A DNA stretch of 21,764 bases, from contig PSKS01000041.1 in NCBI GenBank assembly GCA_040289115.1, positions 1 to 21,764 of the forward strand, given 5' to 3'. Source of the DNA: JAUQQI01 sp040289115. GTDB taxonomy: Bacteria; Chloroflexota; Dehalococcoidia; JAUQQI01. Below are positions 13,936-21,307 of the stretch, piece by piece (the stretch's first letter is position 1; every line of letters starts with the position of its first letter). Made by a program: the position numbers and the translations under genes. A model generated the notes under the pieces. It was given only the letters and a program-made list of their open reading frames with translations. It was not told the DNA's origin and did not search any database.

Positions 13936-15924
13936 ATGTCTGCCTTGTCTTCCGGGCCCCGAACCTTCGTCGCCTCCCGCCTCGTGGAGGTCAAACCCGA
14001 CCCCGACTATATCCGGGCTCAGTTGGCTCAGGTACCCGAGCGGCCGGGGGTTTACCGCCTCTGCGGCCCAACCCGGGACCGCACCCTCTACGTGGGGATG
14101 ACGGCAAACCTCCGGGACCGGCTCACTACCCACCTGCTCCGGGGTAGCTTGCCGGAGCCCCGGCTTCGCCGCCTTCGGTCCGAGCTCCGCTACTTTGAGT
14201 ACTTCGTGGTCGAAACCCTCAGCGAGGCCAAGAACCTGGAGCGGGCCGTCATCGAGAGCGAAAAACCCGAGCTCAACATTCGCTTCCGGGACGACAAGAA
14301 CTTTCCCTACGTCCACCTGAACCTTAACGACGAGTACCCACGGCCCGAGATCGTCCGCCGCCACCGGTCCGAAGAACCCGGCCACGCTTATTTCGGCCCC
14401 TACAGCAATCCGGGCAGTAGCGGCCGGGTTATGCAGATAATCCGCCGCCACTTCCGCCTGGCATCCTGCACCCGGGACCTGTCCAAGGTCTACAAGTCGG
14501 CGTGCCTTTACTACCATATTGGCCGCTGCCTCGGCCCCTGCATCCGGGCCGTGACCCCCGAAGAGTACCGGGCCGAGGTGGACCGCCTCGCCCGCTTTCT
14601 CCAGGGCCGCTACGAGGAGCTCCTCGAGGAGCTCACCCGCCGGATGGAGGAGGCGGCCGAGCGGCTGGAGTTCGAGCGGGCCCGGGAATACCGGGACCAG
14701 ATCCGGGACATCCGGGGGATGCTGGAGCGCAAGCGGGTAGTCCAGGATGTCCGGGCCAACTACGACCTGCTGGCCCCGGCCACCCTCGGGGAGTGGTCCT
14801 GCGTTCAGGTCCTGCCCGTCCGGCAGGGGATGCTCCTGCGCTGGGAGACCTTCAGCAAGCAGGACCCGGGCACTGTCGAGCCTGGGGTGCTGCTGGCTGC
14901 CTTCATCCGGGAGTACTACGAGTCGGCCACCGACCTGCCCGACGAGGTGATCGTGCCCGTAGAGGTGGAGGGGGAAGAGTTTCTGGCCGACTGGCTTTCG
15001 GAGCGGCGGGGGGCGCCGGTGGCCATTCGCCGGCCGGCCACCGAAGTCGAGCGGCAACAGCTTGAGCTAGGCCTTGAAAATGCCCGCCAGTGGCTGGAGC
15101 ACCGCCTGCGCACGATGCTGGCGGCCCAGGATGCCCGCCAGCAGGCCCTCTTCGAACTACAGGAGGCCCTCGGTCTGCCCACCGTCCCCCGGCGGGTCGA
15201 ATGCTACGACATCTCCACCATCCAAGGGGCTGCCCCCGTCGGGAGCATGGTAGTCTTCGAGAACGGGGTTCCCAAGCGGCAGCACTACCGCAAGTTTAAA
15301 ATCAAAACCGTCGCCGGTCAGGACGACTACGCCATGCTCCGGGAGGTGCTTGGCCGCCGCCTCCGCCGCGCCCGGGGCCCTGCCCTCCGACTGGACGACC
15401 CTGAGCCGGTGGAGCTGGTGCCGGCCGGGGATGAGCCCGGGGCCTTCCGGGACCCTTGGGCGGCCCTGCCCGACCTGATCGTCATCGACGGGGGCCGGGG
15501 CCAGCTCAACGCCGCCCTGGAGGTTCTGCGGGACCTGGGCTTCGAGTGGCTTCCGGCCATTGGCCTGGCGAAGGAAAATGAAGACATCTACCTGCCCGAT
15601 TCGCCGGAGCCGCTGAGTCTGCCCCGGACCTCACCCGCCCTCCGCCTTCTCCAGCAGATTCGGGACGAGGCCCACCGCTTCGCCGTGAGCTACCACCGGC
15701 AGGTCCGGCAGAAAGCGAGCATGCAGTCGGCCTTGGAGCAAGTGAAGGGGATTGGTCCGAAGCGGCGGCTCGCCCTGCTTAAGACCTTCGGCTCGGCCCG
15801 GGCGATCCTGGCCGCCTCCGAGGAGGAGATTGCGGCGGTGCCCGGGATGACGAAGCGGCTGTCCGCCCTGCTCAAAACCCGCCTGGCCGAGCTACTCGGC
15901 GAAAATCCGGGGCTCCAGCACTAG
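13936..15924 (+). CDS. uvrC: Excinuclease ABC subunit C
   Basis: The product has 662 residues, slightly longer than the usual ~600 owing to about 25 extra N-terminal residues. The GIY-YIG nuclease (GVYRL at 38-42, YVG at 52-54, catalytic Glu near 102) makes the 3' incision in nucleotide excision repair. Four cysteines at 178, 190, 198 and 202 (spacing x11, x7, x3) match the reported UvrC iron-sulfur ligands. A UVR UvrB-binding domain (about 225-262) follows. The RNase H-like nuclease for the 5' incision has YDISTIQG and LIVIDGGRGQ. Tandem HhH motifs end the protein (GIGPKRR, about 605 onward). The GAGG next to ATG is too close; TTG at 13945 has it at 9 nt, so the true start may be there. Confidence 0.97.
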   Translation: MSALSSGPRTFVASRLVEVKPDPDYIRAQLAQVPERPGVYRLCGPTRDRTLYVGMTANLRDRLTTHLLRGSLPEPRLRRLRSELRYFEYFVVETLSEAKNLERAVIESEKPELNIRFRDDKNFPYVHLNLNDEYPRPEIVRRHRSEEPGHAYFGPYSNPGSSGRVMQIIRRHFRLASCTRDLSKVYKSACLYYHIGRCLGPCIRAVTPEEYRAEVDRLARFLQGRYEELLEELTRRMEEAAERLEFERAREYRDQIRDIRGMLERKRVVQDVRANYDLLAPATLGEWSCVQVLPVRQGMLLRWETFSKQDPGTVEPGVLLAAFIREYYESATDLPDEVIVPVEVEGEEFLADWLSERRGAPVAIRRPATEVERQQLELGLENARQWLEHRLRTMLAAQDARQQALFELQEALGLPTVPRRVECYDISTIQGAAPVGSMVVFENGVPKRQHYRKFKIKTVAGQDDYAMLREVLGRRLRRARGPALRLDDPEPVELVPAGDEPGAFRDPWAALPDLIVIDGGRGQLNAALEVLRDLGFEWLPAIGLAKENEDIYLPDSPEPLSLPRTSPALRLLQQIRDEAHRFAVSYHRQVRQKASMQSALEQVKGIGPKRRLALLKTFGSARAILAASEEEIAAVPGMTKRLSALLKTRLAELLGENPGLQH

Positions 15925-18312
15925 GACCTCGAAGATGTTCTCCGCCGGCGCCACCACCTTCAGGTCCAGGTAGCCGGCGGGGGCGATGAACTCGGCGGCC
16001 GGGTCGGGCAGGACGAGGGTAACCTGGGGCCAGGCCTGGGGCTCGGCCCCGGCGGCGGCCCGGACCTTCTCGCCGATGTCCCCCAGGTCGACCCAGCGGC
16101 TTTGGCGGAAATTAAAGGCCTCGATTCGGGGCCAGATGTCGGTGGGCCGCCGGGGCTGGGCGTTGAAAAGCAGGTCAATTCGGACCGCCTGGCCGGCCGG
16201 GAAGTCGGCTGGCAGGTAGTAGCGCCAGGTGACGCTTCCCCCGCCCACGGCGAACCCGAACGCCGATGGGCCCAGGTAAACGGCATCCCGGTCCGTGAGC
16301 TGACGGCGCATAGTCCCCGGGGCTACCATCCGCAGGCCTGGTCCGGTTCTGGGCTGGAGCCTAATAAACCTCAGGATGGTGGAGGACTGGCGGCTTGGGG
16401 TGCCCGATACTTGGACGGCCACGGGCGAGCGGTCCTCCCAGGCGATGAGGCGCACCCCGCCCACCCGCCAGGGCTCCCCGGTGGTAATTTCGTCGTCAAA
16501 GAGGGTGGAGAGGACCAATCGCCGGACATTAAGGAGCTGCTCCGGCAGCTCCTTATGACCGGTCAGCAGCAACTGCTGGAGGCGCAGGTCCTCCAGGCCC
16601 CCCACCGGCACCGCTCGGATAAAGACCTCCCGCACCTCTCCGGGCCCGAGCCGGCCGACAGTTTCAATCCCGGCCGAGTGCCAGGCTACCAACCCGTCGA
16701 CGGAGCCCGGACCCGGATTGGCCACCCGGAGGCGCACCCCTTCAGGCTCGGCCACGACCTCAACCTGAAGGGGCTCCCGCTCGTACCGGATGAGGCCCTC
16801 GGCCAGCACGCCCCGAAGGCCCCAGGCGTCGACGCTTAGGTTTTTGAGCCGCCGAACCCGGCCGTCCGTTTCCACCGTTACCGGCTGGGAGTCGGGGGGG
16901 TTGGTCCACTCCCAGAAGGGCAAAAGGGGGCTTGGAAAGACCGAGGCTGGAAACTCCAAATCGTACGCCCGGTAAACGGGGGAAAACACGGCGATGTAGC
17001 TGTCGGCGTAGCCGACCCGAAGGTCCTCGGGGTGGCGCACAATGGTCACGTCCCGGAGGGCAACCCCCTGGGCCTGGGGGCTGAATCCCAACCCGAAAAC
17101 TCCGAGGCCGAACAGGAGGGTGATGGCCGGGGTGGTAAACCAGAACCAGTCGGGGCGGCGCAGGCGGCGAAGAACGAGGAAGTTGATGGGGCCCACCATT
17201 ATAACATAGGCTCCCAAAAAGAGCACTACCACTTGGGCTGAGGGCAGGTCGAAGGGGGTGACCTGCTCGGCCAGGGCATTGTAAATGGCCCCAAGGTTGG
17301 TAAGCTTGACCCGGCTCTGAAACTCCTCGGTGGGCGACCGCTCGGCTGCCAGCACCAGCCGCCACATGGGCCCGAGGCCCCACCAGGCGTTGAGGGGTGC
17401 GGCTGACCCGTCCATGGCCATAAAGGTGACCGTTCCCTGCCCAAAGCGCCGGCGGACGATGAGGGGTAGTCCCTCCTCGGCCACCAGAACCTGGGCCTCG
17501 GCCGCCGGGGCAACGGCGGTGACCTCAAAGGGCTCCCAGGCCCTGATGGGAACCTGGATGGTCCTTTCCAGGTTCGGCAGGCCTGAGACGGTCTGACGGC
17601 CGAGCACCCGCACGGGTATCAGGGACCCAAAACCCTCCAGGTCCTCGGCGGAAACCAGACCCCCCACCACCAGGTGGCCGCCCCCAAGAACCCAGTCGGT
17701 GAGGGCCTGGGTCTGGGCCGGGGCGAGGCGGCTGGCCGGCAGGGCATTGAGGATCAGGGCATCAAAGGAACGCAAAAGGTGGGAGGCGTCCGGCAGGGTG
17801 TCGGGCCGCAGGCTGACGACGAAGGTCCGGCTCTGGCCCTGGGGCCTAAGGGAGAACTTAAAGTGCAGGGGCAGGGGGTCCCGGCCGGCCACCCCGACCA
17901 GGAAGTCGTTGGCGTCTAAGGGGAAAAGGGTCACCTGGTCCTCGGCAACGGTCCGGCCGCCCGAGCGGAGGCGGACCACCCCCGACCGCTCAAAACCGGT
18001 CATCATCACCGGGACGATGTACCGGCCCCGTTCGCCCGGCCCCAGCCGGACGGGAGCCGAAAATTCGGTCACCCGGCGGCCGAGGTCCACTGACTCGTAG
18101 GCGACCTCGCCCTCAAACCGGGCCTGCCCATCGTTAACCACCTCGACGTCCAAGCCGGTCCACTCCCGGAGCTTATAGTAGCCGTCGAAGAGAGGTTCGA
18201 CCCGGAGGCTGACCGGCCCGGCCGCCGAAACCGGGGGGGCCAGTATCCCCGCCAGGAGCCCGAAGAGGGCGCCTAGGCCAAGGGCAAGACGGGAAATGAT
18301 GGGCTTCAACAA
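15892..18312 (-). CDS. Secreted/membrane protein with glutamine-amidotransferase-like fold, unknown function
   Basis: The product has about 806 residues. From TTG at 18312 (1 nt after the rlmD stop) or 18309, the N-terminus LLKPIISR plus a hydrophobic stretch ending PPVSAAG forms a signal peptide. An outside domain follows; its FDALILN...LTDWVLGGGHLVVGG segment (about 185-220) resembles the Rossmann-like class I amidotransferase fold seen in bacterial surface proteins, without an evident catalytic Cys triad. Two membrane helices (about 357-382 and 387-409) are joined by RRLRRPDW. A second outside region of about 395 residues, beta-rich in appearance, ends the protein. An ATG at 18402 would overlap rlmD by 89 bp and give a non-signal N-terminus, so I reject it. 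Role unknown; I do not recognise a named family. Its 3' end overlaps uvrC by 33 bp. Confidence 0.82.
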   Translation of the reverse strand: MLKPIISRLALGLGALFGLLAGILAPPVSAAGPVSLRVEPLFDGYYKLREWTGLDVEVVNDGQARFEGEVAYESVDLGRRVTEFSAPVRLGPGERGRYIVPVMMTGFERSGVVRLRSGGRTVAEDQVTLFPLDANDFLVGVAGRDPLPLHFKFSLRPQGQSRTFVVSLRPDTLPDASHLLRSFDALILNALPASRLAPAQTQALTDWVLGGGHLVVGGLVSAEDLEGFGSLIPVRVLGRQTVSGLPNLERTIQVPIRAWEPFEVTAVAPAAEAQVLVAEEGLPLIVRRRFGQGTVTFMAMDGSAAPLNAWWGLGPMWRLVLAAERSPTEEFQSRVKLTNLGAIYNALAEQVTPFDLPSAQVVVLFLGAYVIMVGPINFLVLRRLRRPDWFWFTTPAITLLFGLGVFGLGFSPQAQGVALRDVTIVRHPEDLRVGYADSYIAVFSPVYRAYDLEFPASVFPSPLLPFWEWTNPPDSQPVTVETDGRVRRLKNLSVDAWGLRGVLAEGLIRYEREPLQVEVVAEPEGVRLRVANPGPGSVDGLVAWHSAGIETVGRLGPGEVREVFIRAVPVGGLEDLRLQQLLLTGHKELPEQLLNVRRLVLSTLFDDEITTGEPWRVGGVRLIAWEDRSPVAVQVSGTPSRQSSTILRFIRLQPRTGPGLRMVAPGTMRRQLTDRDAVYLGPSAFGFAVGGGSVTWRYYLPADFPAGQAVRIDLLFNAQPRRPTDIWPRIEAFNFRQSRWVDLGDIGEKVRAAAGAEPQAWPQVTLVLPDPAAEFIAPAGYLDLKVVAPAENIFEVLVLEPRIFAE

Positions 18313-18313
18313 G

Positions 18314-19558
18314 TCACCGAACCAGGAAAGAGACCGACTCGACGTGGTAGGTCTGGGGGAACATGTCCAGCGGCTGGACCTCCACCAGCCGGTACCCCCC
18401 ATCCACCAGGATGCGCAGGTCCCGGGCCAGGGTTGCCGGGTCGCAGGAGACGTAGATCACCTTGGGCGGCGAAAGCTTGAGCAGAGCGGTCATGACCTCC
18501 GGGGCGCAGCCGACCCGGGGCGGATCCAAGATGACGGCGTCCACGGGGATGTCCAGGGTTGGCAGGACCGCCTCGGTTTTGGCCTCCACCATCTCGAAGT
18601 TGGGGATGCCCTGGCTGTTGTAGCGGCTGTCCCGGACGGCGCTGCGGGATTCCTCGATGCCGATGACCCGCCGGACCTTGTCTGCCAGGATGACCCCGAG
18701 GGTTCCAACCCCGCTGTAGGCGTCGACCACCGTTTCGGTGCCGGCGGGGTCCACATACTTGATGACCAGCAGGCCTAGGATATCGGCGATGCTATAATCG
18801 CCCACGGCGGGGTAGCCCCAACCGGGCTTAATTAGCCAGCCTAGGTCCCGCCGCTCCGGCTTGGTATTAACCTGAAAGAAGGAAGGGGGTGAAATCCGGA
18901 AACGGTGGCCTAAAAGCTCCTCTTCCAGGTAGTCGTCCCGCCAAGCTTCATCCCAGGGAATGGCCGGGTGCCGTGGCTCCACCAGAATCTGGCCCGTCCG
19001 CAGGCTGCAGCGCACTACGACCTGATGGAGCTTGGGAACCCGACCCTGGAGCCGCCGCAGGACGTCGTTTATGGGCTCCTGCATGATGCGGCAGTAATCG
19101 ATGCCGAGAAAGTGGTGGCTTTCCAGTTTCATAAAGCCGAGCCGGCCGTCGTAGCCCACCGAGAAGCGGGCGTGGTTGCGGTAGTGCCAAGGGTCGACCA
19201 TCCCGATAACGGGTTGGACGGGGGGATCCTCGAAATGCCCGATGCGGCGTAGCTGGTCAGCCACGACCTTTTGCTTAAATTCGAGCTGTTTGGGGTAATC
19301 GATGTGCTGCCACTGGCAGCCGCCGCATTCGCCAAAGTACGGGCAAGGGGCGGCGACCCGAAAGGGGGAGGGGCTGTGGACGGCCACAACCCGGCCCCGG
19401 GCGAAGCGAGACCGGCGCTTGTAAAGCTCCACCTCCACCCGCTCCCCAGGGATGCCGTAGGCGGCAAAGATGACGCGGCCGTCGAAACGGCCCACGGCCT
19501 CCCCCCGGAAGGCCATGTCGACCAGCTCCAACTCGAGGCGGTCGGGCAATGGGGTCAT
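18314..19558 (-). CDS. rlmD: RlmD/RumA-type 23S rRNA (uracil-5-)-methyltransferase
   Basis: The product has 414 residues. A TRAM RNA-binding domain (about 8-60) precedes four iron-sulfur ligands: Cys72, Cys78 and Cys81 (CPYFGECGGC) and Cys156. FFQVN (227-231), the SAM-binding VDAYSGVGTLG (278-288), DPPR (345-348), the nucleophile Cys372 in YVSCDPATLARDL, and the general base Glu407 complete the active site. It should transfer methyl from SAM to C5 of a uridine in rRNA (U1939-type) or a related site; family members differ in target, so the symbol is tentative. I chose ATG at 19558: GGAG lies 9 nt upstream, and the upstream GTG (19573) probably precedes the transcription start. About 20 extra residues (LGWLIKPGWGYPAVGDYSIA, 239-258) appear between FFQVN and the SAM motif. 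Confidence 0.93.
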   Translation of the reverse strand: MTPLPDRLELELVDMAFRGEAVGRFDGRVIFAAYGIPGERVEVELYKRRSRFARGRVVAVHSPSPFRVAAPCPYFGECGGCQWQHIDYPKQLEFKQKVVADQLRRIGHFEDPPVQPVIGMVDPWHYRNHARFSVGYDGRLGFMKLESHHFLGIDYCRIMQEPINDVLRRLQGRVPKLHQVVVRCSLRTGQILVEPRHPAIPWDEAWRDDYLEEELLGHRFRISPPSFFQVNTKPERRDLGWLIKPGWGYPAVGDYSIADILGLLVIKYVDPAGTETVVDAYSGVGTLGVILADKVRRVIGIEESRSAVRDSRYNSQGIPNFEMVEAKTEAVLPTLDIPVDAVILDPPRVGCAPEVMTALLKLSPPKVIYVSCDPATLARDLRILVDGGYRLVEVQPLDMFPQTYHVESVSFLVR

Positions 19559-19576
19559 CACGGCGGTCTCCACTAC

Positions 19577-19606
19577 TTTCTAACAGTTGGCCAAATTTTG
19601 TGTCAA
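19577..19606 (-). promoter_or_regulatory. Sigma-A promoter of rlmD
   Basis: On the minus strand a perfect TTGACA (19601-19606), directly abutting the upstream transporter's stop codon, is followed after 18 bp by TAGAAA (19577-19582). Transcription would start near 19570, leaving a leader of about 12 nt. This argues against the GTG at 19573 as the rlmD start. Confidence 0.65.
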
Positions 19607-20467
19607 TCAGCCGACGGTGAGGGCCACGATCCCGCCCACGATCAGGGCCGCCCCTGCCAGGCGTCGTCCGAACCGAGGCTCCTTAAGAAGGCGAGCGCCA
19701 ATGACCGTCCCGAAAAGGACGCTGACCTCCCGGGCCGGAGCGATGTAGCTTACGGGGGCAAAAGTCAGGGCCGTAAGGATCATGGTGTAGGAGAGGGGAA
19801 AGCAGATGCCCATTAGGACCGTCTCGGCCCGGCGCTTGCTCCAGGTGAGGCCCACCTGCTCCCAGCGGCCCAAAGCCGCGGGCAGAAGGAGCAGGCTAAA
19901 ACCGAAGGTAACCGCCCAGTTGAGCACCAGGGGCGAAAGCCCCAGGTCTGTGACCAGGTATTTATCCCAGAGGGTGTAGGCGCCGATTATGAACCCCACC
20001 GTTAACGCGTAAGCTACCCCACGAAGGGCGGCCGGCTGCCAGAGGAGGCGGGGGTTACCCGCCACGAGCAGAAGGCCCACTACCACGAGACCGGCCCCGG
20101 CCAGGGCAACCGGTCCCGGCCGTTCTCGGAAGATGAGGACCGCCCCGGCCGTTGCCACGACCGGGGCCGTTCCCCGGGCGATGGGGTAAACCACGGAGAG
20201 GTCGGCGGCCCGGTAGGCCCGCTGTAGGATGAGGATATAAAAGAGCTCCAGCAGTACGGTGACGCCGATGCCGGCCAGTTGGGCTGGGCCGAAGGGGGGC
20301 CTTTGGAAGATAAAGACGACCGCGGTTACTGGGGCGTAAAGGGCGGTAGAAACTACGCTAAATAGCCAGGTGAACTCGGCCCCGCCCTGGACGCGCTTGG
20401 CCAGGAAGTTCCAGGTGGCGTGGACCATGGCGGCGGCCAGGACAAGGCCGAGGGCGGGTACGGTCAC
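19607..20467 (-). CDS. EamA-family (DMT superfamily) transporter
   Basis: The product has 286 residues with about ten membrane helices arranged as two EamA repeats of five. Family landmarks are MVHATWNFLAKR in helix 1, YPIARGTAPVVATAGAVLIFRERP at the end of repeat one, and the matching APAREVSVLFGTVIGARLLKEP in repeat two. These proteins export or exchange small metabolites (amino acids, nucleotide sugars and others); substrate cannot be told. The GTG at 20467 is required to keep helix 1 whole. A perfect TATAAT ends 5 nt before it, so the mRNA is probably leaderless. It precedes rlmD, which has its own promoter inside the spacer, and follows the Zn-ribbon gene by 22 nt. Confidence 0.9.
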   Translation of the reverse strand: MTVPALGLVLAAAMVHATWNFLAKRVQGGAEFTWLFSVVSTALYAPVTAVVFIFQRPPFGPAQLAGIGVTVLLELFYILILQRAYRAADLSVVYPIARGTAPVVATAGAVLIFRERPGPVALAGAGLVVVGLLLVAGNPRLLWQPAALRGVAYALTVGFIIGAYTLWDKYLVTDLGLSPLVLNWAVTFGFSLLLLPAALGRWEQVGLTWSKRRAETVLMGICFPLSYTMILTALTFAPVSYIAPAREVSVLFGTVIGARLLKEPRFGRRLAGAALIVGGIVALTVG

Positions 20468-20472
20468 ACGAC

Positions 20473-20478
20473 ATTATA
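20473..20478 (-). promoter_or_regulatory. -10 box of a leaderless promoter for the EamA gene
   Basis: Perfect TATAAT on the minus strand; initiation 6-7 nt downstream falls on the GTG start at 20467. No Shine-Dalgarno can fit. The -35 region lies within the 3' end of the Zn-ribbon gene and is weak (CTCGGA with 16 bp spacing). Confidence 0.62.
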
Positions 20479-20489
20479 GCCGACCCCGA

Positions 20490-20663
20490 CTAATTCCGAG
20501 CCCCGGCGACGGCCAGCTTCCGTTCGGCCGCCAGCCGCTCAATGTCCTGAATGGGGTATTCCCGGGCACACTGGAAGCATAGGTAGAACTTGCCCGTCTC
20601 ATCCTCGTCCAGGTAAAGGTCACCGCCGCAGCGGGGACATCGCCGGCTGTACCAGATGGTCAT
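20490..20663 (-). CDS. Zn-ribbon mini-protein, unknown function
   Basis: The product has 57 residues: a short MTIWYSRR, then a treble-clef/zinc-ribbon with Cys9, Cys12 (CPRCGG) and Cys29, Cys32 (CFQC), and a charged helical tail (DIERLAAERKLAVAG). The CPRCGGDLYLD...YLCFQC pattern is that of small stand-alone zinc ribbons found in several phyla; function not established. I chose the ATG at 20663 because GGAGGTGAG lies 6-7 nt upstream. An ATG at 20714 would add 17 residues, bury this ribosome site in coding sequence and has no site of its own. It is divergent from the ECF sigma gene, with 98 bp between starts. Confidence 0.85.
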   Translation of the reverse strand: MTIWYSRRCPRCGGDLYLDEDETGKFYLCFQCAREYPIQDIERLAAERKLAVAGARN

Positions 20664-20747
20664 GCTTCTCACCTCCGTATGTGAGATTACCTGCCCCCGA
20701 TTAAAAGCCGACAAAGAAATCCTTAACGTTTTCTTGGAACGAGGGTT

Positions 20748-20753
20748 TAAAAT
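20748..20753 (+). promoter_or_regulatory. -10 box of a leaderless promoter for the ECF sigma gene
   Basis: TAAAAT ends 8 nt before the GTG at 20762, so transcription should begin at or next to the start codon. No clear housekeeping -35 is at 17 bp (AACGTT). GGAAC (20736-20740), a typical ECF-type -35 motif, is nearby and might indicate autoregulation, but its spacing would put initiation inside the gene. Confidence 0.5.
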
Positions 20754-20761
20754 CAGTTAAG

Positions 20762-21307
20762 GTGAACCCTTCGAGCATCCCTCAGCTTGAGCTCGAGCGG
20801 GCCCGGCGGGGCGACCGTGCCGCCTTTGAGGGCATCGTCGCTGAGTACCAGGCGGCCGTCTACACCCTCTGCCGCCAGCTCCTGGCCGACCCCGACGAGG
20901 CCGCCGACGTGACTCAGGACGTGTTCCTCGCCGCCTGGCTCAACCTTCACCAGGTCAAGGGGAACCTGCAGGCCTGGCTCTTTAAGGTGGCCATCAACCG
21001 GTGTCGGGACCGGCTGCGGCGCCGACGACACCTCGCGGCCGAACCACCCCCCGAGCGCCCCGACCCCAGCCTTGACGCTCGGCCGGAGGAGGCAGTGCTC
21101 AGGGCCGAGCGTCAGGAGGCGGTGCGGCGGGCCCTCCTCGGCCTCGACCCCGACCAGCGGTTGGCGGTGGTCCTGGCCGACCTTTTCGGCTATGCTTACG
21201 GTGAGATTGCCGCCCTCACCGGCTGGCCGGTGGGAACGGTGCGGTCACGAATTCACCGGGGCCGGCTGGCCCTCCGGGCGGCCCTGCTGAAAGGACCGGA
21301 GCTTTGA
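20762..21307 (+). CDS. RNA polymerase sigma factor, ECF (sigma-70 group 4) type
   Basis: The product has 181 residues, as expected for an ECF sigma. Sigma region 2 (about 20-85) reads AFEGIVAEYQAAVYTLCRQLL, DEAADVTQDVFLAAW and LQAWLFKVAINRCRDRLRRRR, which bind core RNA polymerase and the -10 element. A Pro/Glu-rich linker follows. Region 4 (about 120-176) has LDPDQRLAVVLADLFGYAYGEIAALTGWPVGTVRSRIHRGR, a helix-turn-helix for the -35. The GTG at 20762 is the only reasonable start. The stop overlaps the start of a zinc-type anti-sigma gene, the usual arrangement, so the sigma is held inactive at the membrane until an unknown signal is received. Confidence 0.95.
   Translation: MNPSSIPQLELERARRGDRAAFEGIVAEYQAAVYTLCRQLLADPDEAADVTQDVFLAAWLNLHQVKGNLQAWLFKVAINRCRDRLRRRRHLAAEPPPERPDPSLDARPEEAVLRAERQEAVRRALLGLDPDQRLAVVLADLFGYAYGEIAALTGWPVGTVRSRIHRGRLALRAALLKGPEL

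Noticed and set aside
13825..15057. 410-codon open frame on the minus strand opposite uvrC
   Set aside because: It covers the GIY-YIG and iron-sulfur coding region of uvrC and the valS promoter; composition is that of a GC-driven shadow frame.
18313..18402. 30-residue extension of the secreted protein from an ATG at 18402
   Set aside because: It is rlmD sequence in another frame and would spoil the signal peptide; starts at 18312/18309 give a normal one.
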